From contig NZ_AKGD01000001.1 of assembly GCF_000271305.1 (NCBI RefSeq), positions 248,001 to 312,000 of the forward strand: a stretch of 64,000 nucleotides of DNA. The letters are read 5' to 3'. Shown in pieces: positions 18,597 to 27,912 of the stretch. The notes below the pieces were generated by a model, which ran no database searches, had not been told where the DNA came from, and saw only the letters and a program-made list of their open reading frames with translations. Source of the stretch: Hydrocarboniphaga effusa AP103. GTDB taxonomy: Bacteria > Pseudomonadota > Gammaproteobacteria > Nevskiales > Nevskiaceae. Numbering within the stretch: position 1 is the stretch's first letter; the number at the start of each line of letters is the position of its first letter. The position numbers and the translations under genes are program-made.

Positions 18597-19859
18597 CTAC
18601 GCGTCCTCGTCGGGCAGATCGAACAGCTGACGCGCCGCGGTCACCAGCAAGGCCTGCTCCACACTGCTCGCGCCGCGCAGCTTGCTGCTCGGGGCATGCA
18701 GCAGCTTGTTGCTGAGGGTGTCGGCAACGAAGGCCATAACGTCTTCGGCCGAAGCGCCCGAAGCCAGGCGGCGACGCGCCTTCTCCAGCACTTCGTCGCG
18801 ATGGGCGCGCGCATTGGCGCGAATCTGGGCGATGGTGGTGCCGGCGTCGCGGCTTTCGAGCCAGCGGGTGAATTCGATCGCGTATTCGCCGATCAGCACC
18901 TCGGCCTGCTTGGCCGCCTCGGTGCGCGCCTTCATGTTGTCCTGCACCACGTCGCGCAGGTCGTCGAGCGTGTACAGGTAGACGTCTTCGAGCTGGGCGA
19001 TGCGCGGATCGATGTCGCGCGGCATCGCGAGGTCGATCATGAAGACCGGCTTGCGGCGACGCTTCTTGGTCGCCGCGACCATCGCGTCGCGCTCGATCAC
19101 GTGGCCGCGCGCGGCGGTCGAGGACACCAGCAGGTCGGCGTCCGGCAGATACAGCGGCAGGTCGGACAGCGGAATCGCATAGCCGTGCACCTCGCGTGCG
19201 AGCTTCTCGGCCTTGTCGAGACTGCGGTTGGCGACGATCAGCCGGCCCACGCCCTGCCCGCGCAGATGGCGCGCGAGCAGCTGCACGGTTTCACCGGCGC
19301 CGACCAGCAGCGCGGTAGTTTCGCGAAAGTCCGCGAAGATGCGCTTGGCCATCTGCACGGCGGCGTAGGCGACCGAAACCGGATGCGCCCCGACCTGGGT
19401 GCGGCTGCGCGCGAGCTTGGCGACCGCGAAGGCATGCTGGAACAGGCGGGACAGCACCGGCCCGAGCACGCGCTGGCTTTGCGCGGTGGCGAAGCTCTGC
19501 TTCATCTGGCCGAGAATCTGAGGCTCGCCGAGCACCATCGAGTCGAGGCCCGAGGCGACGCGCAGGCTGTGCAGCACGGCGGCCTGGTCGCGATGCGTAT
19601 AGACGAACTGATTGAGATAGTCGTGCGGGGCGTTGAGCTCGCGGCGCCACCACTCGAGCAGCTTGGCTTCGTCCTCGACCGGCGCGACCGCCAGAATCTC
19701 GGTGCGATTGCAGGTGGACAGGATCGCCGCCTCTTCGACACCGGGCAGCGCCCGCAGCCGCGCGAGCGCGGCCGGCAGGTCGGCTTCGGTGAAGGCGAGC
19801 CTTTCGCGAGCCTCGACGGGCGCGCTGTGGTGGCTCAGCCCGAGCGTGATAAGGGCCAT
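18597..19859 (-). CDS. hemA: Glutamyl-tRNA reductase
   Basis: HemA reduces glutamyl-tRNA to glutamate-1-semialdehyde, the first committed step of C5 tetrapyrrole synthesis. The 420 residues include [18 protein letters not shown], the catalytic cysteine in [25 protein letters not shown], the NADPH-binding [13 protein letters not shown] and a C-terminal dimerisation helix. It is the first gene of the minus-strand unit with prfA and prmC. The divergent gene is the TPR protein that precedes lolB, so the roughly 255 bp between 19859 and 20115 hold promoters for both directions. Confidence 0.97.
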   Translation of the reverse strand: MALITLGLSHHSAPVEARERLAFTEADLPAALARLRALPGVEEAAILSTCNRTEILAVAPVEDEAKLLEWWRRELNAPHDYLNQFVYTHRDQAAVLHSLRVASGLDSMVLGEPQILGQMKQSFATAQSQRVLGPVLSRLFQHAFAVAKLARSRTQVGAHPVSVAYAAVQMAKRIFADFRETTALLVGAGETVQLLARHLRGQGVGRLIVANRSLDKAEKLAREVHGYAIPLSDLPLYLPDADLLVSSTAARGHVIERDAMVAATKKRRRKPVFMIDLAMPRDIDPRIAQLEDVYLYTLDDLRDVVQDNMKARTEAAKQAEVLIGEYAIEFTRWLESRDAGTTIAQIRANARAHRDEVLEKARRRLASGASAEDVMAFVADTLSNKLLHAPSSKLRGASSVEQALLVTAARQLFDLPDEDA

Positions 19860-20114
19860 TTGCTACCTGATCTGGAAGAGGCGACGTCGCCCCCCGGTCG
19901 GGGATCGATTCCCGGAATCGAAATCCGCTTCGACATACCTTGCGCCTTCAGCGCCGGGCAAGCCAATCCGTGAATCCCCCTATTGTCTGGCAGCCCCGCC
20001 CTTAGGACAAGCCAGCGCTGTTCCGGGCGTCGCAAAATTCGTGCTCAAGGGGCTCAGGAACCACGCTACCATTGAACAGTCTCAGGACATGCCGATTGGC
20101 CTGAACGCCGTCGC

Positions 20115-21893
20115 GTGAATCGCCAACCCTTCAAGTCTCGCCTTGGACTCTTCGTGACCCGACCTTTGCATCGCCGCCTTGCCCCTATCACCCTGGCTTC
20201 GGCCCTGCTGGCGACTTCGATCGCCCCGAACGCCTGGGCGCAGAAGGACGACGATGCGCCGGTACAGACCGTCGAGGCCGAATCCACCTCGGGCGCCACC
20301 GTCACCGATCCGGAAGCGCGCTTTCACATCATGGCCGGCGAAATGGCCGCGGCCCGCAACGAGCCCGGGCTGGCGGCAGCCGAATTTCTCGCCGCGCTGC
20401 GCAAGGTCGACGATCCGGCGCTCGCCGCCCGCGCGACCGGCCTGGCCTTCACGGCCGGCAGCGCCAATCTCGTCGAGCTGGCCGCCCAGCGCTGGCTCGA
20501 GCTCGACGCCAACAACATGGATCCGCGCGAAGTGCTGCTCGCGATGAACCTGCAGCGCAACGAAGTCGAAGGCGCCTACACGCAGGCCAAGGCCATCGTC
20601 GAAGGTCACGGCGGCGGTCGCGAAGACGGCTTCCGTCACGTCGGCGTGCTGATGGTCCAGCAACCCGGCAAGAACGACACCGCCATCGCGGTGCTCGACC
20701 GCCTGAGCAGCGAATATCCGAAGGAATCGGGCGCCTATTACGCCACCGCCCTGCTGGCCCTGCGCCAGGATCGGGTCGATACCGCCGAGACCGCGATCCG
20801 CAAGGCCGTCGAGCTGAACCCGGATTCGCGCGAGAACGTGCTGCTGCTCGTCGGCGTGCTCGTGCGCGCCGGCAAGCTCGACGAGGCCGATCGCAGCATC
20901 GAGGCGCTGACCCGGAAGTATCCGAAGGAAAGCGCCGACATGCGCATGGCCTACGCCAAGCTGCTGGTCGAATCGCAGCAGCGCGATCGGGCTCGCCAGC
21001 AGGTCGAGCGCATCCTCAAGGCCGATGCCAAGAACAAGGACGCGCGCTACGCGCTCGCCGTGTTCCAGCTCAACGACAATGATCTCGACGGCGCGCGCAA
21101 GCAGTTCGAGCAGCTGTCCAAGGACATCGATCGCGGCCCCGACGCGCGTTTCCAGCTCGGTCGCATTGCCGAGCAGCAGAAGCGCTACGACGACGCGCTG
21201 TCGCTCTACGACTCGGTCGGCAGCGGGCCGCAGGCACTCGACGCGGCCGTGCGCCGCGCCGCCGTGCTCACGCGCCTCGGTCGCGTCGACCAGGCGCGCG
21301 AGACCCTGCATCGCATGCGCGACCAGTTCCCGCCGTTGCGCGAGCGCCTGCTGCTCGCCGAAGGCGAGATGCTGCTGACCGCCGGCCGCCGCGACGAAGC
21401 GCTCGCCGCCTACAACGACGGCTTGCGCGAGCTGCCCGGCAATGCCGATCTGCTCTACGGCCGCTCGCTCGTGTTCGACCAGCTCGGGCGCAGCGCCGAG
21501 GCCGAAGCCGATCTGCGCGGCATTCTGAAGGCCAAGCCCGACGATGCGCGCGCCCTCAATGCGCTCGGCTACATGCTCAGCAACGGCAGCAAGGATCGCT
21601 TGCCCGAGGCGCGCGACCTGATCGAAAAAGCGCTGAAGCTGGAGCCCGAAGACCCGGCCATCATCGACAGCCTCGGCTGGATCAACTTCAAGCTCGGCAA
21701 GGCCGAGACCGCCAAAGATCTGCTCGCAAAGGCGCATGGAATCACGCCCGATCCGGAGATCGCCGCGCATCTCGGCGAAGTACTGTGGACGCTCGGCCAG
21801 CGCGATCAGGCCAAGGCGGTCTGGAGCGACGCACTCAAGGGCAGCCCGGATCACGAAGTGCTCAAGGAAACCATCAAGCGCCTGTCGCCATGA
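20115..21893 (+). CDS. Exported tetratricopeptide repeat protein upstream of lolB
   Basis: The 592-residue product has a signal peptide (APITLASALLATSIAPNAWAQ) and is then almost entirely TPR helices, with recognisable repeats such as ARALNALGYMLSN and AIIDSLGWINFKLGKAETA near the C terminus. TPR proteins of this type precede lolB in many gammaproteobacteria and are probably scaffolds at the envelope. The start is GTG at 20115. It overlaps the stop of a 9-codon frame (20089-20118, ATG after a cagga ribosome site), which suggests translational coupling. The last codons overlap the lolB start (ATGA). The exact function is unknown. Confidence 0.9.
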   Translation: MNRQPFKSRLGLFVTRPLHRRLAPITLASALLATSIAPNAWAQKDDDAPVQTVEAESTSGATVTDPEARFHIMAGEMAAARNEPGLAAAEFLAALRKVDDPALAARATGLAFTAGSANLVELAAQRWLELDANNMDPREVLLAMNLQRNEVEGAYTQAKAIVEGHGGGREDGFRHVGVLMVQQPGKNDTAIAVLDRLSSEYPKESGAYYATALLALRQDRVDTAETAIRKAVELNPDSRENVLLLVGVLVRAGKLDEADRSIEALTRKYPKESADMRMAYAKLLVESQQRDRARQQVERILKADAKNKDARYALAVFQLNDNDLDGARKQFEQLSKDIDRGPDARFQLGRIAEQQKRYDDALSLYDSVGSGPQALDAAVRRAAVLTRLGRVDQARETLHRMRDQFPPLRERLLLAEGEMLLTAGRRDEALAAYNDGLRELPGNADLLYGRSLVFDQLGRSAEAEADLRGILKAKPDDARALNALGYMLSNGSKDRLPEARDLIEKALKLEPEDPAIIDSLGWINFKLGKAETAKDLLAKAHGITPDPEIAAHLGEVLWTLGQRDQAKAVWSDALKGSPDHEVLKETIKRLSP

Positions 21894-22504
21894 AGGCACT
21901 GGTCGCGGCGCTGGCCGCGCTGCTGTTGCTGGCCGGCTGCTCGCTCTCGCCGCAACAGCGCGAGCTCAGTTCGGCCGAGAAAGGCGCGGCCTATGCCCGC
22001 CACGAGGCCCAGATCCTCGGCATCGAATCCTTCCAGGTCGACGGACGCGCCGCGAGCGCCGAACTCGGCTTTCGCGCCGATCTGCACTGGCTCGAACGCG
22101 CAGACCGGCATTTCGAGCTGCGCCTGGCCGGGCCCTTCGGAGCCGGAGCAGTGGAACTGCGCGGCGATGCTGATCTGGTCGAAGTGCGCAACAGCGACGG
22201 CGTGCAACAGACCGCCGACCCCGAAGGCTGGATCCGCCACCGCTACGGCTGGACGCTGCCGATCAGCGGCTTGCGCTACTGGGCGCTCGGCGTCCCGAAC
22301 CCGCGGATTCCGTCGCAGCCCTCGCTCGATGCCCAGGGCCGGCTCGAGACGCTGATCCAGAACGGCTGGAAGCTCACCTATTCTGAATATCGACGCGAAG
22401 GCGAGTACGATCTCCCGCGCCGCTTCGAGGCCGACAACGGCCAGGTACGGCTCAAACTGCTGATCGACCGCTGGAATCTGCAGCCCGAGATCGGCTCACC
22501 ATAA
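21890..22504 (+). CDS. lolB: Outer-membrane lipoprotein receptor LolB
   Basis: LolB takes lipoproteins from the periplasmic carrier LolA and inserts them into the outer membrane. The 204-residue protein is itself a lipoprotein, with the lipobox LLLAGC at about residues 11-16. It has the usual LolB order: a variable N terminus, the RADLHWLERADRHFELRLAGPFG strand region, WIRHRYGWTLPISGLRYWALG and DNGQVRLKLLIDRWNL at the end. The start at 21890 overlaps the TPR gene stop, and ispE follows 37 bp downstream, as expected for this conserved block. Confidence 0.95.
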   Translation: MKALVAALAALLLLAGCSLSPQQRELSSAEKGAAYARHEAQILGIESFQVDGRAASAELGFRADLHWLERADRHFELRLAGPFGAGAVELRGDADLVEVRNSDGVQQTADPEGWIRHRYGWTLPISGLRYWALGVPNPRIPSQPSLDAQGRLETLIQNGWKLTYSEYRREGEYDLPRRFEADNGQVRLKLLIDRWNLQPEIGSP

Positions 22505-22541
22505 CCCGTAGTCCCGTTGACGCTACAAAGTTGTCTGCCCG

Positions 22542-23399
22542 ATGACCCATCCTTTCAATGTGGAATTCGCCTGGCCCGCGCCGGCGAAGCTGAACCTGTT
22601 CCTGCATGTCACCGGCCGACGCGCCGATGGCTATCACCTGCTGCAGACGGTCTTCCAGTTCCTCGATTACGGCGACTCGCTGTACTTCACTCCGCGCGGC
22701 GACGGCATCTGCCGGCGCGTCGAAGGCAATTACGACATCCCGGACGATCGGGACCTGGTCCTCAGGGCGGCGCGCCTGCTCAGCGAGATCAGCGGCGCCG
22801 GCCTGGGCGCCGATATCCGGGTGCGTAAGCGCATCCCGTTCGGCGGTGGCCTCGGCGGCGGTTCGAGCGACGCCGCGACCACGCTGGTGGCGCTGAACCG
22901 GCTCTGGAACCTCGGCATTCCGTACGACGAAATCGCCGGCATCGGCCTGCGCCTGGGCGCCGACGTGCCGGTGTTCGTGCGCGCCCACTCGGCCTGGGCT
23001 GAAGGCATCGGCGAGAAGCTCTGGCCCATCGAGCTGCCCGAGCCTTACTTCCTCGTCGTCACCCCGCCCGTTCAGGTCTCGACAGCGGAAATCTTCGACG
23101 CGCCCGAACTCCAGCGCGATCGGCCGCCGATCGATCTCGCCGGTTTCAAGGCCGGCGAAGGCATCAACGTCTGCGAGGCGGTGACGCGCGCGCGTCACCC
23201 GCAGGTCGGTGCAGTGCTCGACTGGCTGTCGGCGCACGGCAAGGCATGCATGTCCGGCACCGGGGCTTCCTGCTTCGTAGCCTTCGACTCGCTGCTCGAG
23301 GCCGAGCGCGTGCGTCAAGCGGTTCCGAGCCACTGGCAAGCTTTTGTTGGAAAAGGGCTGAATCGCTCGCCACTCGCGGATATAATGCGCGGCCTCTGA
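22542..23399 (+). CDS. ispE: 4-diphosphocytidyl-2-C-methyl-D-erythritol kinase
   Basis: IspE phosphorylates CDP-methylerythritol in the MEP pathway for isoprenoid precursors. The 285-residue protein belongs to the GHMP kinases, with PAPAKLNLFLHVTGRRADGYH at the start, the ATP-binding IPFGGGLGGGSSDAATTL and the C-terminal GKACMSGTGASCFVAF. It sits between lolB and tRNA-Gln. Length and motifs are complete. Confidence 0.97.
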   Translation: MTHPFNVEFAWPAPAKLNLFLHVTGRRADGYHLLQTVFQFLDYGDSLYFTPRGDGICRRVEGNYDIPDDRDLVLRAARLLSEISGAGLGADIRVRKRIPFGGGLGGGSSDAATTLVALNRLWNLGIPYDEIAGIGLRLGADVPVFVRAHSAWAEGIGEKLWPIELPEPYFLVVTPPVQVSTAEIFDAPELQRDRPPIDLAGFKAGEGINVCEAVTRARHPQVGAVLDWLSAHGKACMSGTGASCFVAFDSLLEAERVRQAVPSHWQAFVGKGLNRSPLADIMRGL

Positions 23400-23439
23400 G
23401 GGCCGGCTGTTGTTCCGGCACCAGAAAGACTCTCAAATT

Positions 23440-23514
23440 TGGGGCGTAGCCAAGTGGTAAGGCAGCGGGTTTTGATCCCGTCATTCGGTGGTTCGAATCC
23501 ATCCGCCCCAGCCA
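23440..23514 (+). tRNA. tRNA-Gln(TTG)
   Basis: A complete cloverleaf is readable. The acceptor strands tggggcg and cgcccca pair, the D arm contains aagtggtaa, the anticodon loop is in gcgggttttgatcccg with anticodon TTG, the T arm contains ggttcgaatcc, and CCA is encoded. It lies 40 bp after ispE, its usual place upstream of prs. Confidence 0.96.
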
Positions 23515-23587
23515 ATTTGTAAGTGTGGTGAAAGGCGGGTTTTGATCCCGAACCTTCCGAACGGTTCGAATCCATCCGCCCCAGCCA
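23515..23587 (+). pseudogene. Degenerate partial tRNA-Gln copy 1
   Basis: This 73-bp unit repeats the anticodon arm (gcgggttttgatcccg) and the 3' end (ggttcgaatccatccgcccc, then agcca) of the preceding tRNA-Gln. The 5' acceptor strand and most of the D arm are gone, replaced by aagtgtggtgaaag. It cannot form a cloverleaf, so it is a tRNA pseudogene or 3'-half repeat. A gaacc/ggttc pair replaces the normal T stem. Confidence 0.85.
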
Positions 23588-23660
23588 ATTTGTAAGTGCG
23601 GTGAAAGGCGGGTTTTGATCCCGAACCTTCCGAACGGTTCGAATCCATCCGCCCCAGCCA
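23588..23660 (+). pseudogene. Degenerate partial tRNA-Gln copy 2
   Basis: This is a second 73-bp unit directly abutting copy 1 and differing from it at one visible position (aagtgcggtg for aagtgtggtg). It shares the same truncation, so the two copies came from one event that truncated the tRNA, followed by tandem duplication. The near identity implies a recent duplication or ongoing correction. Confidence 0.85.
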
Positions 23661-23757
23661 ATTTTAGGTTGCGTCGCTTGTCGGTCGGTAACGACCGACA
23701 AGTCAAGTTGCCCAGGCAACAGCTCACCGTAGTTTCCTTGCGACGAGATCGATTCCG

Positions 23758-24711
23758 ATGGCCGATGCACAGTTGATGCTCTTCACGGGCAATGCGAACC
23801 CCCAGCTGGCTCGCGAAATTGCCAACTACATGAAGATTCCCCTCGGCAAGGCATCGGTCACCCGGTTCTCCGATGGCGAGGTGCAGGTCGAGATCCTCGA
23901 GAACGTCCGTGGCAAGGACGTATTCGTGATCCAGCCGACCTGCGCGCCGACCAACGACAACTTCATGGAGCTGGTGATGATGCTCGATGCGTTCAAGCGC
24001 GCATCGGCAGGCCGCGTCACCGCCGTGGTGCCCTACTTCGGCTACGCGCGTCAGGATCGTCGCCCGCGCAGCGCCCGCGTGCCGATCTCGGCCAAGGTCT
24101 GCGCCGACATGATCGGCGAGTGCGGCGCCAACCGCGTGCTCACGGTCGACCTGCACGCCGACCAGATCCAGGGCTTCTTCGACATTCCGGTCGACAACGT
24201 CTACGCCTCGCCGGTGCTGCTCGGCGACATCTGGCGCCAGAAGTACGACAACCTGATCGTCGTGTCGCCCGACGTCGGCGGCGTGGTCCGCGCGCGCGCG
24301 GTCGCCAAGCGCCTCGACGACGCCGACCTCGCCATCATCGACAAGCGCCGCCCGCGCCCGAACGAAGCCAAGGTCATGAACATCATCGGCGACGTGCGCG
24401 GCAAGACCTGCGTGCTCGTCGACGATCTGGTCGACACCGCCGGTACGCTCGGCCAGGCCGCCGGCGCGCTCAAGGACGCCGGTGCGATCAAGGTCGTCGC
24501 CTACGTCACCCACCCGGTGCTGTCGGGCAAGGCGATCAGCAACATCACCAACTCGCGCCTCGACACGCTGGTGGTCACCGACACCATCCCGCTGACGCCC
24601 GAAGCCGCCGCCTGCCCGAAGATCCGCCAGCTCTCGATCGGCGGCCTGCTCGCCGAAACCATCCGCCGCGTGAGCGCGGAGGAATCGGTCAGCTCGTTGT
24701 ATCTCGATTGA
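23758..24711 (+). CDS. prs: Ribose-phosphate pyrophosphokinase
   Basis: Prs makes PRPP from ribose 5-phosphate and ATP for nucleotide, histidine and tryptophan synthesis. The 317-residue protein contains [21 protein letters not shown], the flexible-loop region [30 protein letters not shown] and the PRPP-binding [13 protein letters not shown]. Its place after ispE and tRNA-Gln is conserved, but rplY, normally next, lies 14 kb away at 38821. A strong hairpin terminator follows within 80 bp. Confidence 0.98.
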   Translation: MADAQLMLFTGNANPQLAREIANYMKIPLGKASVTRFSDGEVQVEILENVRGKDVFVIQPTCAPTNDNFMELVMMLDAFKRASAGRVTAVVPYFGYARQDRRPRSARVPISAKVCADMIGECGANRVLTVDLHADQIQGFFDIPVDNVYASPVLLGDIWRQKYDNLIVVSPDVGGVVRARAVAKRLDDADLAIIDKRRPRPNEAKVMNIIGDVRGKTCVLVDDLVDTAGTLGQAAGALKDAGAIKVVAYVTHPVLSGKAISNITNSRLDTLVVTDTIPLTPEAAACPKIRQLSIGGLLAETIRRVSAEESVSSLYLD

Positions 24712-24754
24712 TCGCCGCCGGGCGGGCCACGGCCCGTCCTGCGTTCTACGCGAA

Positions 24755-24787
24755 CGAAAAGAGCACGCCCATGGCGTGCTCTTTTCG
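24755..24787. terminator. Bidirectional intrinsic terminator after prs
   Basis: A perfect 15-bp stem has arms cgaaaagagcacgcc (24755-24769) and ggcgtgctcttttcg (24773-24787) with a 3-nt loop. A-rich and T-rich ends on the two arms fit termination of prs on the plus strand and of the HAD phosphatase gene on the minus strand. Confidence 0.9.
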
Positions 24788-24835
24788 CTTGCGACCGCTC
24801 GCGGGCCGCGGTCGAGCCCCGCATTGCGATCGCGA

Positions 24836-25495
24836 TCAGCGAACCAATTCGCCAGCCACCGCGCGAAAATTGGCCCAGCGCGCGCACGGCTCGGTCACCT
24901 CGGCGAGGCCGTAGCCGTGCTCCATGAGCACGACATCGACACCGGCGGCTTCGGCGCAACGGCGATCGACGTCGCTGTCGCCGATCATGAGCACTTCGTT
25001 CGGCCGCAGGCCGCCGCGATCGAGCAGCCATTGCAGCGGCAGCGGGTCGGGCTTGCGCCGTTCGAGCGTGTCGCCACCGGCCACCGCGTCGAAGTAGCCG
25101 GCGATCCCGAACGACGCCAGCAGCCGCATGGCGCTTTCCTGTGACTGATTGCTGCAGATCGCCAGCCACACCCGCTCGGCGCTCAGTGCGGTCAGCAGCT
25201 CGCGAGCGCCGTCGAACAGCCGGACCGATTCCGACGCGGTCCGCAGATAGCGCTGCCGGACCTGCCGCGCCAGCGCCTCGACGGACTCGCCGCTGCCGCG
25301 CAACTCCAGCGCCTGCCGCAGCATTGCATCGAGCCCGAAGTGCACGCTGTGCGCGAGGTCCTGCGCATCGACGGGCTGCAGTTTGTGCTCCCGCAGCACC
25401 GCATTGATGGCTTCGATCATGCCGGCACGCGTATCCAGCAGCGTGCCGTCGAGATCGAACACGATTCCACGATAACGACGGCGGAGCGTCGACAT
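24836..25495 (-). CDS. HAD-family phosphatase, phosphoglycolate-phosphatase-like
   Basis: The 219-residue product has the HAD nucleophile motif FDLDGTLLDT at about residues 12-21, motif II in AICSNQSQESAMRLL, the RRKPDPLPLQ lysine region and motif III in VLMIGDSDVDRRCAEAAG. The helical cap between motifs I and II is of the Gph/beta-phosphoglucomutase type. It starts 13 bp after the stop of the TonB receptor gene, so the two are probably co-transcribed. Given the nearby phn transporter and phospholipase, a role in freeing phosphate from an imported organophosphate is plausible, but the fold alone does not give the substrate. An alternative in-frame start lies at 25519. Confidence 0.85.
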   Translation of the reverse strand: MSTLRRRYRGIVFDLDGTLLDTRAGMIEAINAVLREHKLQPVDAQDLAHSVHFGLDAMLRQALELRGSGESVEALARQVRQRYLRTASESVRLFDGARELLTALSAERVWLAICSNQSQESAMRLLASFGIAGYFDAVAGGDTLERRKPDPLPLQWLLDRGGLRPNEVLMIGDSDVDRRCAEAAGVDVVLMEHGYGLAEVTEPCARWANFRAVAGELVR

Positions 25496-25508
25496 CACCG
25501 TCCCGGAC

Positions 25509-27746
25509 TCAGAACTCATACGAGTACGTGAAGAACACGCTGCGCGGCTTGGCCTGGAACGCGTACGGGTAGTAGTACTCGGGATCGGTCGGCAGCACTT
25601 CGCGGCGCACGCCGGCCGAGGCGTACTGCAGGTTTCCGAACAGGCCGCGGTTGCTGTAGTCCTCGTCGAGGATGTTTTCCAGGCGCAGTTGCAGACGATG
25701 TTCACGCCCCTCGCCGGCCCAGTACTGAGCGGTGGCGTTGAGCACGAACCAATCGCCCCAGTTGTACGCGGGCACGCTAGCGATGGGACCGTTGGTGATC
25801 GTGCGGCCCTGCAGGCGCGGCAGCAGGTTGAACTGGTAGCGGCGATCGCTGGTGGTATAGCGCAGCTGGCCGGTTGCGAACCATTCGGGTGTCGCATCGA
25901 TCTGTCGATGGGTGCCCTCGACTTCGGCCTTCTGCTGCGTGTAGTTGGCGCTGAGCAGCCAGTTGCTGGCGAGCTGGACCTGGACGTCGGCGACCATGCC
26001 GCGAATCTCGGTGACGGCGTCGGTGTTGTAGCGCGTGTTCGGCGTCAGTCCGCTGGTGGACTGGATGCGATCGGTGATGTCGGTGGCGAAGCCGCCGATC
26101 TCGACCTGCACCTGCGCTTCTCCGAACCGCAGGTTGGCGCCCGCGCCGTAGTTGAGCGTCTTGGTCTTCTCGGGCTTCAGATCGGGATTGCCGACCATGG
26201 TGTCGGTATTCGAGTACAGCTCGTTGGTGCGTGGCAGGCTGAAAGAGTTGCCGCCGTTGACGCGAACGAAGGTGCTGCCCGGCAGATTCTGGTGCAGGCC
26301 GAACTTGCCGATGGTCTTGGTTCCGAACGACTTCTCGTTTTCGACGCGGCCGGCGATCGACAGATTGGTGCCGGGGCTGAAAGTCGGCGTCAGGTGAAGA
26401 TCGGCGATCAGTGCGTTGCTCGAGACGATGTCGTCATCGATGCGAACTCGCGCATCGGAGGCATCGCGATAGTTGGTGGACTGCGCGCCGAGCGTGGCGC
26501 CGACCGACGGCGTGAAACTCACGTGGTTGAGCGCGGTGACGATCATCTCTTCGAAGCCGGCGGGAATCGCGTTGATGCCGATACCGCGCTGCGTCTGGGG
26601 CTCCAGGCGCCCGGTCCAATGACCCCACTCGATCGTCGTGCTCGGGTTGCCCGGACTCTGGCAGCCGGCCTCGATGCGGCAGATTTCAGGCAGGAACTTG
26701 GTGTTGATGAGCTCGGGCTTGCGATACGAGGCGGTGATGTCGGTGCGTACGGCACTCGACCAGGTCTTGTTGTAGCTCAGGTTGAACAGCGGCATCTTCG
26801 ACTTCGTGGGGCCGTAGATCGTCGTGTTCGGGAAGGTGTCCTGGAAATCGATCTGCACGTACTGCAGATTCGCGAGCAGCTGGCTGCTGCTGTCGATCTT
26901 CCACAGGTACTTCACGCCGATGTCGTCACGCGAGTTGGAATAGTCGGTGATGCCGCCGGCGGCAAGATGGTTGTCGGTCTGCGATTCGCGCGAGAAGATC
27001 GTCGGCCCGTCGGTGTCCAGGCGGCCGCCGTAGAACATCACGCTGTGCTTGCCCGAGGCGGTCAGCGGAAACGAGTAATTGCCCCAGATCTCGCGCGTGT
27101 TGAAGCTGCCGTAGCTGAAACCCATCTCGCCTTTTTGCGTACCATCGGGCTTCTTGGTGCGAATGCTCACGAGACCGACGCCGGCGTTGCTGCCAAAGTA
27201 CAGGCTCTGGCCGCCACGGAACACTTCCACCGATTCGATCATGTGCGGATCGATCAGCGTCGAACCCCAGATGTCCTCGACACCCGGACCGCGGTCGTAC
27301 AGCGGCACGTCGTCCAGCGTCACCAGCGTGTCGCGATCGCCGCCGCCATCGAGACGGATGGTGAATTCGCCTTCGTCGGGCGAGTAGCCCACATAGGCGC
27401 CTGCGATCAGACCCTGCGCGAGTTCGGCCATGTTGGTGTAGCCGCCGGCCTCGATCTGCTCCGCGCTGATCACCTGCACCTGATTGCCGAACTGCTTCAG
27501 ATCCTGCGCCACTGCGGTCACGCGCTCGTGGCCGAGCACCTCGACCTCCTCGACCGCACTGACCGCCACTGCGGCCTGCGCCGCCTCGATGACGGCGGCG
27601 CCGGCGCCCGCCTGTGCCACCAGCAGATCCACAGCCGCAGGAGCGACCGCATCCTGTGCCTGTGCAGGCAAGCTGCAGATCGTCGCGCCGACGGCAAGGG
27701 ACAACAGCGCGCGCCGGAACGGCACGCGAACATGAATCGCGGACAT
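25509..27746 (-). CDS. TonB-dependent outer-membrane receptor
   Basis: The 745-residue protein has a signal peptide (residues 1-31, ending PAQAQ), then a plug domain with VIEAAQAAVAVSAVEEVEVLG, QVQVISAEQIEAGGYTNMAEL and RGGQSLYFGSNAGVGLVSI. A 22-strand-type barrel ends in the aromatic FFTYSYEF. A strong aaggag ribosome site sets the start at 27746 and rules out a longer in-frame start. The ligand is not evident. Its neighbours are a LysR regulator upstream, a HAD phosphatase downstream and the divergent phn transporter, so uptake of a phosphorus-containing compound is a reasonable guess. Confidence 0.92.
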   Translation of the reverse strand: MSAIHVRVPFRRALLSLAVGATICSLPAQAQDAVAPAAVDLLVAQAGAGAAVIEAAQAAVAVSAVEEVEVLGHERVTAVAQDLKQFGNQVQVISAEQIEAGGYTNMAELAQGLIAGAYVGYSPDEGEFTIRLDGGGDRDTLVTLDDVPLYDRGPGVEDIWGSTLIDPHMIESVEVFRGGQSLYFGSNAGVGLVSIRTKKPDGTQKGEMGFSYGSFNTREIWGNYSFPLTASGKHSVMFYGGRLDTDGPTIFSRESQTDNHLAAGGITDYSNSRDDIGVKYLWKIDSSSQLLANLQYVQIDFQDTFPNTTIYGPTKSKMPLFNLSYNKTWSSAVRTDITASYRKPELINTKFLPEICRIEAGCQSPGNPSTTIEWGHWTGRLEPQTQRGIGINAIPAGFEEMIVTALNHVSFTPSVGATLGAQSTNYRDASDARVRIDDDIVSSNALIADLHLTPTFSPGTNLSIAGRVENEKSFGTKTIGKFGLHQNLPGSTFVRVNGGNSFSLPRTNELYSNTDTMVGNPDLKPEKTKTLNYGAGANLRFGEAQVQVEIGGFATDITDRIQSTSGLTPNTRYNTDAVTEIRGMVADVQVQLASNWLLSANYTQQKAEVEGTHRQIDATPEWFATGQLRYTTSDRRYQFNLLPRLQGRTITNGPIASVPAYNWGDWFVLNATAQYWAGEGREHRLQLRLENILDEDYSNRGLFGNLQYASAGVRREVLPTDPEYYYPYAFQAKPRSVFFTYSYEF

Positions 27747-27912
27747 CGGAAGGCTCCTTCGGGATAGCGTTTGAATTCTCGACACGACACAGCAGCGGCG
27801 ATCGAATGCCGGTGCGTCGTGCTTGGCGATCAATTGCGATCGCCCTGCCCCGAAGTCTGGTGCGGTTCTTTTTCTGACCGATGTCAGGAAAATGAACGAA
27901 ATGTTCTGATAT

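Noticed and set aside
23515..23660. Second and third functional tRNA-Gln genes
   Set aside because: The 5' acceptor strand and D arm are missing, so a cloverleaf cannot form.
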